From the NCBI GenBank assembly GCA_029204225.1, contig MU831927.1, positions 1 to 64,000 of the forward strand: a stretch of DNA of 64,000 bases. The letters are read 5' to 3'. Shown here piece by piece: positions 12,108 to 25,459 of this stretch. Made by a program: the position numbers and the translations under genes. The notes beneath the pieces are model-generated. The model was not told where the DNA came from. It saw only the letters and a program-made list of their open reading frames with translations, and searched no databases. Within the stretch, counting starts at the first letter, position 1; every line of letters begins with the position of its first letter. This DNA comes from Diphasiastrum complanatum. Taxonomy: Eukaryota > Streptophyta > Lycopodiopsida > Lycopodiales > Lycopodiaceae.

Positions 12108-13390
12108 GTGATGCCACGCAAATGTCAAAAATTGAATACCAACATAAATATGGCATGATATACTCAAAAATGAAGATATGAGCTGGTTAAGTATAAATCA
12201 TGAAGAGGCCTAAGTCATTTTTCGAGAATATATCTCCTAGGTACTTGCCTTATAAATTAAGGGCTAGAACTTTAATAGGAAAAGACATTGCCTTGGATAA
12301 ACCCTTAACTAGGTCGTCCATATGAAACGACTAGTTATGAAAAGACATGTTAAACTAGAGTAACTTTAACTCATAGTTAAGTATACCTCTTATGGTATAG
12401 TTGAATGTATTTTCAGTTTAATTCTTAACTAGACCCTTTCGCGGGAGCGACGCACCTATTGTTTAAGAGGTGTGTTTGTTCGTCCCGTAGAACATATATT
12501 GATCTCACACTTCAGTCTCGATCATCAAGAGAGAAGATTTATGCTTATGTAAGAGATTGAAGAAGTGAATAGAGTTCTGTGGGTTATTCTCCCTTATCTC
12601 TGTTCTTCGCACTGCTGAGTGTGAGTGATCTTGAGTCTGCTAACAATCTCTAACGCATTTCATGAATTACTCTCTGATTAGACAGACGCTCTAGTGCGTT
12701 ACAGTTGTTTGTTGTGTTTCCGTAAAGCATGCTCTAAAGAACTATCTTAAAATCATCTTATTCGTCTGTCGCAAACACTTTCTTTTTGACACTCGAATAA
12801 TGACTATCTTTATGCAGTCTAGCACGATCATTGAATTAAGTTGTATGTATACAAATGAGATGACAGTCCCTGTCTGAAGAATTGAGTCTCTGATCTGTTT
12901 TCCTGATTGGCATTGATATAAGTTTCTAACGTGCTCTAAAACCATTCGTGCTCTTTAACCATTAAGTTGGACTTTAGTTGTTGAGGACTATTGTCTAGGA
13001 ACGAATAGTTTGCGAACTCGATTAATTAATTGTCTACGCAATCGCAGATACATCGAACAATTTCTGAGTCTCTGTTGACATCTTAGTTAGCCAGAGTGTA
13101 GTCTGCTGTACTACTCTGATACCATTTCATTTGTAGAACGTGCTTCCTTCAATTCGATAGATGCCAGATTGTTGTTTTGAATTCATTAACATTATCCATT
13201 CCAAATATAAGTAATACTGGTTACGTTTTAATGTCTGTCGACAACCAGAATAACAGTCAAAACCACCTGCCATAATTACACCAAAAACATAACTTTCTAA
13301 CGCTGTCCTCTATGGGAACGATACTTTTCACTACAAAATCTATATTAACCCTGTGGGTATAGCACGACAATACAATATTCACCTAACATG
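12108..13390 (+). repeat. Possible LTR region with upstream purine tract
   Basis: At 12,090-12,107 a purine-rich tract (GAGGAAGGGGATAT) is followed by TGTGATGCCACG, the arrangement of a polypurine tract and 3' LTR start. Near 13,310 'CTATGGGAACGATAC' resembles the end region of many plant LTRs. At 13,119-13,127 'TCTGATACCAT' is a reverse complement of a tRNA-Met type primer-binding site, which would fit a different, minus-strand element. Boundaries are uncertain and the two signals conflict, so this is only a suggestion. Confidence 0.3.
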
Positions 13391-14109
13391 GACCAAAAAG
13401 GAATCATATGCACATAAATGCCTCTTCAAATCATTCCTACAAGATTAGGTTGAATCATACTATCTCACAAATCAAGCAAAAATTGAACACAATCTTGACT
13501 AGAATTGCATTCCTTGATGAGCACTTATCAAAGTTTTTGGGCTAACCCCAAAATTGAATTTCTAAGATCTCAATAAGTCTAAGAACGACCTATTACAGTA
13601 CCAAAGATAAGAATCTACCTTCCTTTTGATTGATTGAAAACTATTCCTTGTGATACACTCCACAAATTGAGTAGCATCAATATGATGAAAGTGCAAAATA
13701 CTTGCTATTTTGATCCAATCGATAAGAGATGACCACAACTCAGATTTTGAAGCTAAAAAACCTGTAAATAAAAAAACATTAGATCCCTCTTCACTCAAAT
13801 TGATCAAGAGTTGAAAATACTACTCATAGATTATGTCTAGATAGTCATTCCCTCTTTCCAACATCATATTAGAGCTCTAATAGAAAGTATCAGAGCGTAC
13901 TTTCATGATATCAGAGCAATTTGTTATATCAGAGCTCTAATACCTGATGTCTTTCGCGATATCAAATTGATATCATTAGATACTTTTCACAATATCACAT
14001 TCTTCAATTTGTGGTACCAAATTTTAGTATCAAATAGTTGATTTCCAATTGTAGCGCAACATAGCATCATTCTTGACGTCATCAATTTATCTACAGACAA
14101 AAGTTCCAC
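13391..14109. other. No gene; cluster of TATCAGAGC motifs
   Basis: Between 13,880 and 13,940 the motif TATCAGAGC occurs three times within about 50 bp. This is the core of the copia primer-binding site complementary to initiator tRNA-Met. It precedes the copia gag relic at 14,110, so it may be its leader after local duplication. Confidence 0.45.
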
Positions 14110-14560
14110 ATGGATTCTCAAAGTAAAGCTGGTCTTATCGCAGACAAGAAGCTAAATGGATCCAATTACTACTTGTGAAAATTTAAGATGAAGACCTTGC
14201 TAATCGCCAACGAGCTGTGGGATGTTGTCACAGGTATCGAAGTAAAGCTTGAAGACAACACAGCCAACTCAAAGTGGAAGTCGAAGGACAGTAAAACTTT
14301 CGCACTTATTATTCTCAATATATCAGACACTCAGATTGGCCACAATCTGAAGCTCAAACTACAAAAGACGTATGGGACATCCTGAGCTCACTATATGATG
14401 TGAGAGACATAACTTCCAAGTTATAATATAAACTAGTCTGATGTCTTATATTCAAGAAATTACTAAGAAGTAAAGGATGAATTAAGAAAGCGATAAATAG
14501 ATTTGAGGGCCTCTGAGATACCACATTGGAATCTAGATTAAACCTCAAAATTTTCCAAAA
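14110..14560 (+). pseudogene. Ty1/copia gag N-terminus (decayed)
   Basis: An ATG at 14,110 opens 'MDSQSKAGLIADKKLNGSNY', then a stop (TGA at 14,176) in place of Trp in the usual 'NYYLWK' motif, then 'FKMKTLLIANELWDVV'. This is the start of a copia gag polyprotein (UBN2/gag type), where the Leu-x-Gly-x-N-Y-x-x-W motif is typical. After another frame change comes 'DVWDILSSLYDV'. Many stops follow and homology fades. No pol is found downstream, so the element is truncated. Confidence 0.65.
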
Positions 14561-17500
14561 TACCCCACATTTGATCGAATGGTTTTCTTCTTTCCCATAT
14601 CGCGACTAGGTACTAAACATGCCATTGATCATCAGATCTTTACAGTCTTAGAATTTCCATTCCAAAATTACTGACGTCCCATGCCATCAGCTTTTCCTTG
14701 CAGAAAATCCTTAACTGTCTTATCTGATATTTCTAGAGATCCACTGATCAACTAGTTGTCCTATAATCACTATAGAAAATTATCTCTTGTTCCCAAACAC
14801 TAGAGAATCCATTTATTTGGATGACGTGCATGCCTATCAGATGGATACCCAAAATCCACATCTGATTATGTGACTTAGACATAAGAATTAACATGGCTCA
14901 ATATTATATCCTGATCTTTTCTGGTTAATGATAAGCTTCAAACCCCTACTGATGCATCAAATCTAGGGACAAGCTTCAGTCAACTAACAGATCCAATGTA
15001 ATCCACGTATTAGATTCCACTTCTAAATATTACAATTGACATCCAAAACTGCGAATAACTCAATGGTTACAAAGATATCAGTTACAGATTCAACTGAATG
15101 ATTTCTAACCAAAAAATTAATAATCAGTATTAAGTAATTATTTACAGGGATTACCAAAATCCTAACTGCGAAATACATTTCCCGATCACACTTACTACCT
15201 CTGATGTCCACTCTTCTGCCCTCCTTAGAATTTTTCGTTCTCTGAAAATCTATTTCAGCTAAGGTACCAAGAAGACGTAACGACATTAGTAAATGTTCAA
15301 AAAATTTAATTACTGTAGGAAAAAGTCCAAAACAATTTCATTTATGTCCTATACATGGGCTGAATATAATTCACCATAGGATTTTACTGGAAATGAAATC
15401 AGTTATGTAATTCCTATTATTACAAATTTCCAATAAAGTTGGACTGTTTTTTCTTTTTGTTGACTGGTTTGGCATTACTCCGTTAATATTGACAAAACCT
15501 ATCCAAACATAGAATATGAAATTACATGAATGGAAATCCCACCAATAGGATTTCAGTAATTCTTGAACCGTATCATGTCAGATTTACTGATTAGATAAAG
15601 AATACTATGGCCACTCATCCAATCTGGTTATTTCATATTGCTTGACGATTTTAACTCAAATTTAACGAGTATCTTGCACAAACGTTCACTTGACTGATTT
15701 CTATCGATCAACATTAATTAGAAAACTATCAGACAAGTAACTGAATTCAAATTTTAACCAATTTGAAATTCAACAAAAAGAAAAAATTCAAATTTTAACT
15801 TTCAATCTGGGAGTTCACCTCCAAAGTTAAAAAATGACAACACAATAAAAAACGGTCAGTAATTCATTGCGGTTCCTTCTGTCAATTTTAACTTATTTAT
15901 CGTCGAGAAATAATTTAGACTTAGTGAAAACACTGTGATCAATTCTGATTGATAAACTCAATTTAATCAATTCACTAATCTAAACTGATTCAATAGATAA
16001 TAAAAAAATGACTGAAATTTTGATTTTTTCTGAAAAACTCAATTTTTACTTTATTTTACGTAATTCGAAAATTCTAACGAAAATACTGTTAGTACAAAAG
16101 GCAATCGAAGTCGAAAAAATCGAAACATTGTCCGATTCCTAATGTTACTAACCCAATGTCAAACTGGCATGCAAAGCACACTACATCAATCATAAACATC
16201 ATTACGGAATTTTTTACATAAACTTCAGTTTTACGAAATTTGTCAGCCATTAACACTGATTTGTAACCCAATTGTCAGAGCACATGCGTATGACCACTAA
16301 AATCGATTGTAAATCCCTCATGCATGTCAGAATCACTCTGAGAATCAGCATGCAACTTATTCATGCAAGCGCAATACTACAAATTAGGGAAATGACTGGC
16401 ATGTAATCAGAACAATTCAAAATTTTGCCAATTTTACTCACAAAACTGCAAAACTTCAGATGATCATAACTTTGGCTATAGGACACCAAATTGGGTGTTG
16501 TAAAGCTCAGTACAGAGGGAGACCAAGTGAACAAGATGCTTGCCATGTTAGCTTTCCACCTAGGCTTCACACGTGCGAGATCAAAGCTACCAAAAAAATG
16601 TAGTAGGGCGCACTTCCACAAGAAGGAATCATGCAAAAACGTTCAAACACCCATCCTAGCCCAAAATTGATGCTACCAACAGTCTTAAACAATAAATTAG
16701 ACTTACATGAAGCATTCATAATGATCCTAAGATGCAGTATAGGGAGGCTGAGAACGAAGATTTCTTGATTGGTAGAAGTCAAAATAGCTTCAAACTTTAT
16801 GGAGATGGTGCATAAGCCACCGGCCATCAATTCATAGGTCTGATAGCTTGCAAGGAAGGTAAAAAGGAATGCTAATCATGCTGTAATAAATTTCAAAATG
16901 ATCTCCTTATGGATTTGGAGAGATCCATCCCCCAAAAATCACCAAAAATGGTCATTTTTTGAACTTTCTTGACTTCCTACAAGTTCAATTCCTGGAATTC
17001 TTGGTTCTAACTTTAGGGATAGCTTTAAAAGACTTTGTCCACCTTTTTACAAGCTCTACATGGTGTTTTACAGCCACCTACAATCCAACTTTATGAAAAA
17101 ACAAGCAAAAATGATGATTTTTGGCTATTTTTCGATTTTTTCATCACCATAAAGTGGAAATTCATGACATACAACTCTTTCTCTAACACATGCAAACCAA
17201 TTTACAGAATTACAACCATCAATGGATCTAATCTTGCTGGATTTTGATTCTTACTATCTATTTTGTGCCAAAAAGCATGAAAAAACAAGCAATTTTGACC
17301 AAAACATAGCCTAGAATCATTAATCATTGGAGAGAACCGGCATGCATCATTAATTTCATCGTTAATGAACCCTAAAATGAAAGTACACTTGCTGGAAAAT
17401 TCAGATCTACCAAAGGCTTGACCTACACAAAAAAAACTCCAAAAAAGCATCACAAATTGGCCTTCAAGGACAATTTCCCATAAAACCACAAAGAATCCCA

Positions 17501-17650
17501 AGAGTAATGGATCTTAGCAACATGCTAAAACTGGGATAGTACACCCACTTGCACCCTTGCTATCCACCTTGGAAGAGAATTCCCATGGATCCATCAAAAA
17601 TTTCAACAAAAGATAGCCCTTCTCCATGTTCTCCAATCTTCGTAAGCCTG
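14561..17650. other. No gene recognised
   Basis: About 3 kb of AT-rich DNA. Open frames on the minus strand at 16,361-16,830 and 17,202-17,501 have no recognisable domain. Given a minus-strand primer-binding-like site at 17,651, some of this could be the non-coding interior of a minus-strand LTR element. Confidence 0.4.
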
Positions 17651-18080
17651 GCTCTGATACCACTATAAGGGAAACTCCCTAAGATCCTGCTTACAAGATA
17701 ACACACAATGGAAAACACACTATGGAGCAACCACCCAACCAAGTAGAAGCAACCAATCAACTCTAGAAGCTTCACCCCCAAGCCAAGGAACAAGAAGCAT
17801 GAATGTAGAGTGAAACCCTGGCAATGAATCAATGATCACAATGAGGAATAGGGCGAGTTTGGCCTCAATATATAGAGCCAAAAAGCATCATGGGCACATA
17901 GCCATGCATAGCCCTAAGTTCCCTATACATAGATTCATCTAGAATAGAGTCCTATGCATGGACCACCTATTCATAGAATTGATATTGATAACTCTACACG
18001 TGCATACACTATCTCATACCTTGTCTAATCTCCATTTAGTGTGTCCTGGGCCTCACAAGGATATTAGTTACTTTCGGGTC
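17651..18080 (-). mobile_element. Putative minus-strand LTR with primer-binding site
   Basis: At 17,650-17,661 GCTCTGATACCA is the reverse complement of TGGTATCAGAGC, the site complementary to initiator tRNA-Met, next to which a 5' LTR ends. The LTR would lie to the right. On the minus strand near 17,866-17,876 there is a TATA box (CTCTATATATTG) about 200 bp before the primer site, the expected promoter position. The far end of the LTR is not defined and no partner LTR is seen. Coding capacity to the left is not recognised. Confidence 0.45.
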
Positions 18081-18183
18081 ACATTCAGTATGATGTGGCA
18101 TAACTAACAGCTTGATTTACTGGAGTACGATGTATCCAGGACTAGGAGTATACTGAATCCTACTTACTGGCCATGGACATAAC

Positions 18184-19130
<947 letters not shown>

Positions 19131-19470
19131 TTTTGTGGGATTGTGCATTTGTCTTACTTTGGTGAGGATATTGGATGTGCTAAGTATGTCATGGATAGGT
19201 TGCCAAGAGAGGTCTTAGTTGGCAAGATATCACATGTTTCATGTTTTGGAAAGAGATTAAGAGTAGAGTATTTGAGTGACTTTGTTAGTATTTGTTATGT
19301 ACATACTATTTTAGAGGATATATCTAGGACGGATGTGACAACTACAAAAGGTGTTTTTGTAGTTTGTGATGGAAAGAGTAAGGAGAATAGGTGTGTTATT
19401 CCAAAAAAGAAGATTGTTATTGCTTGTAGAGATGTCATCCTTGGTGAGGGGCATACTCATGAGAGGATTT
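19131..19470 (+). pseudogene. Ty1/copia integrase C-terminal relic
   Basis: The frame from 19,101 reads 'AKYVMDRLPREVLVGKIS' and 'CYVHTILEDIS', then 'GVFVVCDGKSKENRCVIP' and 'RDVILGEG'. This order corresponds to the end of copia integrase (Y-x-x-N-R...GK-P...FGC-x-CYVH...FVGY...SRDV-x-F-x-E). Key residues are altered. A polypurine-like tract TTGAGGGGGAG sits at 19,902-19,912, as before a copia 3' LTR, so reverse transcriptase and RNase H appear to have been deleted. An inactive, old fragment. Confidence 0.55.
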
Positions 19471-22340
19471 AAAATTAGAGGAGTGAAAAAGAGAGGGAAT
19501 ATTTTGTAGAGTTAGTTTCTAAGGTTGCCAATCATGTGATTGCTAATGAGATCAAATCATTCACATACCCAACACCTAATACAAGAAGTCCACATAGGGA
19601 GAGCAAAGGATTGTTTTCTACTAATCTTTATGTGGTGGCTTCTATTCTTGAGTATTCTACTCTTGGTAGGTGTAATATAGTGGATCTGGTGTTGACAAAG
19701 AAGAAGAAGACCTTGTCATGGATCTTGGTGATGACCAAGAATGTAAGGACACGATAAACAAAGTTTTGGAAAGGCTCAAGCTAGCATTCAAGAGGTGTTA
19801 TGCAAGGCATTTTGATGATCTATCTACTCTCACATTCATGTGGAATGAACATTATCTCTATTTTATGCATGATATCACGTTATCTCTTCATTAATTTGTA
19901 AGCTTGAGGGGGAGCACATTAATCTTACATTTTCATGATATTCTATACACAACTCCTTGAAATCTTCCCATGATTGTGGTTTCGACTTTGGATGACATAG
20001 GACCATTTTCCACCAATCAAAGGCTTTTCTTTGGAAGTCACATTGTTGTTAATGCAATATTGCCTTGATCAAAACTTAAATATAGTTGACGATTCTCATC
20101 CAAGTTACGTATATGAACTAAATTCTCCATCAAAGAAGCTTTTGAGAAGAATTACCAAGTTTGTATATCTAGCTGCTTTTATGTCTGCTCCAATCAGTGG
20201 TTGTGCTAGAATATTGCAATTATTACTAAATCAAGTATGAGTAGTTTGAACATTAATTGGCAATCATGAAAAACGTGCCAAGACAAAGTCAAAACAAGAC
20301 ATCGTTCTATTGCACATTTCTCCCCATATTTGTTCTAACTTTTCTTGCATATGTTGCCATGTCAATCTACTTTGTTGCACATTATCTTCTATATGCATAG
20401 TTGTACAACTAGTGGTTGATTGATTTGTTGTTGATTGGAGTATAATGGGAACCATCTCGATTGTTTTGGCCCATAGCAAATTTTTTACATCTTCGGAGAG
20501 TAGCAATAGAATTGCCGTTAGCGTTAGCATATTTATGCTCATTGGACTTTGATAAGCCCTCCCATATTTGCATAAGAACTGAAAATTGTCACTTCACTTC
20601 CCTCCTTAGAACCATTTGTGTGAGTAAATGATTTATGCATCCAAGAAGGAATTTTAATACCTATAGTGAAAAAAATAAAATAGTCTCCATTCTCATTAAT
20701 GCTCTTACTCTCATATAGATTCCCATATAAGTAGTGATAATCAAGTTGATGATCGTCAATTTCTTCATGATATTGACATTCATTAGTGAAATTTTCACCA
20801 CGGTTCCACTAGTATTCAGTGTCATTGTTCAAACTATCATTACAATTTGTTTAATTGACGTCTTTGGGTTCATAATCCTATTCCATTATTGATAATTGTC
20901 AAATATTGATCTTGGAACCTATGAATTTTAGGCCCAAGATGAATTTTATGATGAAATGGAAGTCAATTCTCACAATGTCCAATGTCAGTAAAAACAATGA
21001 CAATAATTCTGACAATACAAGTGTGAACTAGTTTTCATTAAGAGCAATAATTATTATTAGTATAGATAATTTTTATAGAAGCCAAATTTTAGTATGAAAG
21101 ACATTGCTAAAATATAGAGCTTGGTAGGTGGGTACATGAACCACCAAATAGCAAAAATCATTGCTTTAAAAAAGAGAAGCTCCCATTTTGTCTCTAATAG
21201 AGTTTGGAGTCTTATTTGGGTAAGTTGGGCCGTCCAACCATTTATCCAAAACATGTCATTTAACAAAGATAGCGCGGTTGCTATGCCTTCTTATTAACTA
21301 CATTACAAAATTAGTCCTACTCTAATTTAGCACCATGGCTATAATTAGGTTTACTTATTAGTGAGCACATGAGCTAATTACATGCGAGATATGGCATGTG
21401 GAATGTTATGTCACAAGTAATGTGCCTAGGGGAACTTATGAATACAAATTGATTTTTAAGAGATTCTCAAATTTTAGGTGATTTTTGCCCCATGTAATAA
21501 ACAGTAAATACATACATGCCTAAATCGTCAATAACTTGGTGATGAAGATTAGTCTTATGGAGGCCATATGGAAGCACATTATCGAGAGAATAGACAAGAC
21601 ATATACGTCGCACAATTGTCCCAACTTGCCACCCTCTCTAACCACCTCTAAATCATTTCTCATTCTAACAAGTCTTAATCATATTTCAAATAATTATTGA
21701 GTCAACAAGTACTTACTAAGTGTATGATTGAAGAGGTACGAATATTGGCCAACTCTTAATTCCAAAAGAAACAAAAATGCCTCCCAATGGTACCATTGCG
21801 AATAAGCTACTGCAAAAACTTCTGGCTTTTTATTTTTGTATGTTTTGAGAGATTTAAAAAACCCAAATAATCTTGCCTGGGGCAATGCCCTGAGTACAAA
21901 ATCGATGGTAAAAGAGTAGAAGAGTGCATTGAGTTGGATTTATGTCAGGCAGAGTCCAAGGGCTTTTGTGACATATGAGAACCCTAGTAACCCTTGGAGC
22001 AAATTCTCACAGTGAGGGCTTTTCCCGCCACGGAATGGCAAGGCTCTAGGTTGTGATACCTACCCTCTAGATAAAATGCGTATCGGTCTTCGAAAGGGGG
22101 GCCTGAGCTTGGGACCATTGCGAGGGGATATAATGATGAAAGCTCATTAATATTAACTTTATGAAAAAAAGGCTTGTGGGCCTTTTACCAAACGGGAAAA
22201 TGAAGTTAGAAAAACCCTTCGAAAGGAGGAAGCCCCACTAGGACGCGGCAGCCCCTTTTAAAATTTGAAATTTCCTTGTCAACTGCGCAGGGAGACCCAG
22301 TTCTTTGTGGCACGCCAGATTTCTAACATCCCCACCGTAA
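19471..22340. other. No gene recognised
   Basis: Nearly 3 kb of AT-rich sequence after the polypurine-like tract at 19,902. Part of the first few hundred bases may be a decayed copia 3' LTR. Frames at 20,031-20,240, 20,264-20,542 and 21,057-21,266 have no recognisable domain. From about 21,950 GC content rises towards the promoter of the kinase gene. Confidence 0.4.
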
Positions 22341-22640
22341 AATATTCCTCAAGCCCTTCAGATTTTTCCACGTGTATTCCATTAGCTACTTTGTAGTTTC
22401 CACGTGGCATGTGGACGCGTGGCAGAAATCCAACCGGGAGGGAGTAATAGATCCCGTGGCATTAAGCTCTATCGAAACGCCGGGGAGCGTTGGTGGAAAA
22501 GTATTTATCGGATGAGGAAGGTGGGGGGGTTTGCCACGTGGCGGTGAGTGGCAGAAAGTACCGGTGTTACCCGGTGGGCGAGGCATGACACATGGGCATG
22601 GCATGGACACGGGCATGGGCATGGTGATGGTGTCATGGCA
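22340..22640 (+). promoter_or_regulatory. Promoter region of PI4K-beta with three G-boxes
   Basis: Three CACGTG boxes lie within 172 bp, at 22,369-22,374, 22,401-22,406 and 22,535-22,540. The last two read CACGTGGC, the form bound by plant bZIP factors in abscisic-acid and light responses (ABRE/G-box). The region is GC-richer than its surroundings and is followed by a pyrimidine-rich stretch (about 22,660-22,760) typical of a transcription start area. Regulation of the downstream kinase gene by bZIP or bHLH factors is inferred from motif and position only. Confidence 0.55.
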
Positions 22641-23875
22641 GTCATCCGCCATAGCCGCTTCTTTCTTCCCCTCTTTCTGCCTTTTCGTTCTTCTTTGGAT
22701 CGGGCGCAGGTTTTTCGATGTCTTTTTCTTTTTCTGCTGCTTCTTCTTTTTCATTTGCTCGCTCCTGCTGATTATCCAGCAGCTGCGTCGCTTCCATCGC
22801 CTCTCCCACCGCTGCTCGATCGTCTCTGCTAAGCTTCAAATTGATCCATCGCAGATTGTCGCAATACAGTTTCTGATCTGCAACTCCAACGCTTATTCTC
22901 AATGATTTCTGTTCACCCGATGGCTGCTAGCAGTGTGGTGCTGTAAGAAGAATTTTGTTCGGAGATATTCTATCGGCCATTCGGCTTATTGGTGTTGGAT
23001 GAGTCGAAGGGAGCGACCTCAACTTGTTATGGCAATGGATTGGTAGACAGACTCTGTTTAATGTCTGTGGCGTAAGCATTTTTGTCTGATGTTGTTTGTG
23101 CAAATCAATCTGGGTCAGATTCTCCAGGAGGCGTCCTTGGACAGAAAAAGGCTCTGTGGCCATTTAGGTCAAGATCAGCTTGTTCTTGGAAAAGGTGATG
23201 TCGTCAATCTCGGGGTTTAAATTTTTGGCATGAAAATACGTGCAATTGGTCCTTCATGTTATTATTATACGAAGAAAATACTGTTGCTAAGCTGGTGACA
23301 TAACAATGGCTGGAAAACGTCGTGCGCGTTTCATTGATTGCCGTCTTGGTGAGAGTTTGTCCAGGAAATTTGATTCGATTAGAGTCTATCCATCATAACC
23401 ACAGTCACACCGCTGCTCATAATCTGAATTTTCGGAAGTTCATTTGAAGCAGAAATATGTTGAATGCTGTTTTTATTCTATTTCCGGCTTAGTTTGAAAT
23501 TGAGATCGGAAAATTTCTATGGAACAGATCTCAGGTTTCATTGTTTTATCTGCTAGACGTTATATCTATGGTTACCGAAGCTTCACCTTGGAGTTGGCAA
23601 TTCATAAGCCTAGTGTAAGCAAGGGCAAAGATGTATTGCAGGATGGATTGTCAATCTATATATTTTCGGGCCCGTGCTAATCATTCACGGATCGGATTCT
23701 TTTAGGTTTTGTGACGCACTAGATAGTTTGTTGTAGCGTCTCCAATATATTCATCCTGCTCTTTAAAAACCTCTCAAAGGTTAGGTTGGCGGAGCTTAAT
23801 TCTTTAATGGGGCATACGACAAAATTTATATAAGTAAGTTGTTACACAGAGGAACGGGCCAAAGATCTGTTAGCC
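22641..23875 (+). other. Probable 5' leader (and possible leader intron) of PI4K-beta
   Basis: Pyrimidine-rich, CT/TTC-repeated DNA at 22,660-22,760 followed by about 1.1 kb without a convincing coding frame, ending at the start codon of the kinase. Related plant kinase genes often have a leader intron; no definite splice pair could be chosen here. Confidence 0.4.
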
Positions 23876-25459
23876 ATGGTTCGGATTCTAGGGTACAGTA
23901 CTAGTGTAGGTTCAGATACTGAAGAACCTCGGGAGATTATCAAGAATCCAAGCACCTCAGGTGACAATGGTTGGCTCATCAGGTTTTTTGATTCGGCATT
24001 TTTCTGTGAATGGATTGCAGTCAGCTATTTGTATAAGCACGAACACTCTGGGGTTAGGGATTACTTGTGTAACAGAATGTACACACTGCCCTTACCTGGG
24101 ATTGAGTCCTATCTTTTCCAGCTCTGCTATATGCTTTTGCATAAACCAAGTCCTTCCCTTGACAAGTATGTAGTGGATATGTGCTCAAAATCTTTGAGAA
24201 TCGCCATTAAGGTCCACTGGTTTCTCCTGGCCGAGTCAGAGGACGTAGAGGATTGTGAAGAAATTCTGCGCCTCCAGGAAAGATGCCAGATGGCTGCCTT
24301 AACGGGAGACTGGCCACCATTAATAAGACCACGAAAGAGTACTGGAACAAGTCCTCTGGGTAAGAGCCGTATGTTTAAGCTTCTGTCTTCGAGACGAATT
24401 TTGCCTCTATCGTCATCTCCGCTTCAGCAGCGACCGCCTCCTTCGATTCCCTCTCCTATAGCTGCTGATGAAGGTCATGTAGAGCCATCTAAGGGACCTA
24501 CAGAGGAATTGGAACTCTCCATGAAGGTTTTGAAAAAGCTGATGCCTGGACCAAAAGTTCGTGATGCATTTTTGAAGAGATTTCGAGAAAAAGAGGACGA
24601 TGAATCAGAACAATCCAAGAGTACTGAGCAAGAGGGGTTTTTTCGTAGACTTTTTCGAGAGAAGGATGATGAAGAAAGGGCTGTGCGCAGTGACGAATTG
24701 ATGAATTCAGAAAGTTTTTTTCGCAGGATGTTCCGTGATAGAAGTGAATCAGATGAAAGGACTGGAGTCAGACTCGTTGATGACGAAGAGAAAGAAGGTT
24801 TTTTTCGCAGACTCTTTCGAGACAAAAGTGACGACCAGGAGAAGACCGAGGAGGATGAGAAGGGAACTGCCAGCTGGGATGAAGAGTTTTTCTTTTTCCG
24901 CAAGTTTTTCAAGGTTCATCCAGAAGAAGAAAAGTCATCCTTAAGTGCTCGGGAGAACTCTGCTACAGTAACTCCTGAAAGCAGTCCTGGTACCGAGGGC
25001 TTTTTCAAGAGAATGTTTAGAGATCGTCCTCCAGAAGAAGGGAGATTGCCAAGTTCTAGGCGAGAAGACCGATCCAGCCCTTCAAGCTTTCTAAAAAGAC
25101 TTTTTAAAGATCGAATAGAGGAGAATGGTGGTAACTTGGTAGAAGATGGAAGTAGTCCAAATTCTCAGAGTTTGGATGGGATTAACATGAGTGGAAATTC
25201 TAGCATGCAGAATGGTTTTCATCATGCTGATGGTTTCCTCAAAGAAAGAATTGCATCAGAAAATACAGAATCATTTTGTAGTGGAGAAAGAGATTCAGAA
25301 GCTGTTGTTCCTTCAAGGAAAAGTTTTGATGGCTCAGAAGAGCTTAATTCGACAGAAGTGATTTTTAAAGACATTCCAAATACAGCTGAGAAGTCTTCAC
25401 CGGGCTTTGGGATACGGAGTTTGGCGGATTGGTCTCTGCCATCCTTTGGCAAACCTTCT
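23876..25459 (+). CDS. PI4Kbeta: Phosphatidylinositol 4-kinase beta, exon 1 (N-terminal regulatory half)
   Basis: Plant type-III PI4K-beta phosphorylates phosphatidylinositol at the 4 position, mainly on trans-Golgi and secretory membranes. The exon encodes 528 residues. Residues about 30-140 form the lipid kinase unique region ('NGWLIRFFDSAFFCEWIAV', 'GVRDYLCNRMYTLPLPGIE', 'HKPSPSLDKYVVDMCSKSL', 'KVHWFLLAE'). Residues about 215-430 hold seven or eight copies of the plant-specific charged repeat of the form FF-[RK]-[RK]-[LM]-FR-[DE], each followed by an acidic stretch. In Arabidopsis the N-terminal half contacts RabA4b and a CBL calcium sensor. The ATG has a good context (GCCATGG). The open frame runs on to 25,528, but GTAAGT at 25,460 is a strong donor and the extra tail is not conserved. 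The exon ends in phase 0, matching exon 2. Confidence 0.93.

Noticed and set aside
22386-22905. Opposed open frames upstream of PI4K-beta (up to 124 codons)
   Set aside because: GC-rich promoter/leader DNA open on both strands, with no domain and low-complexity His/Gly/Met or Lys/Glu composition.
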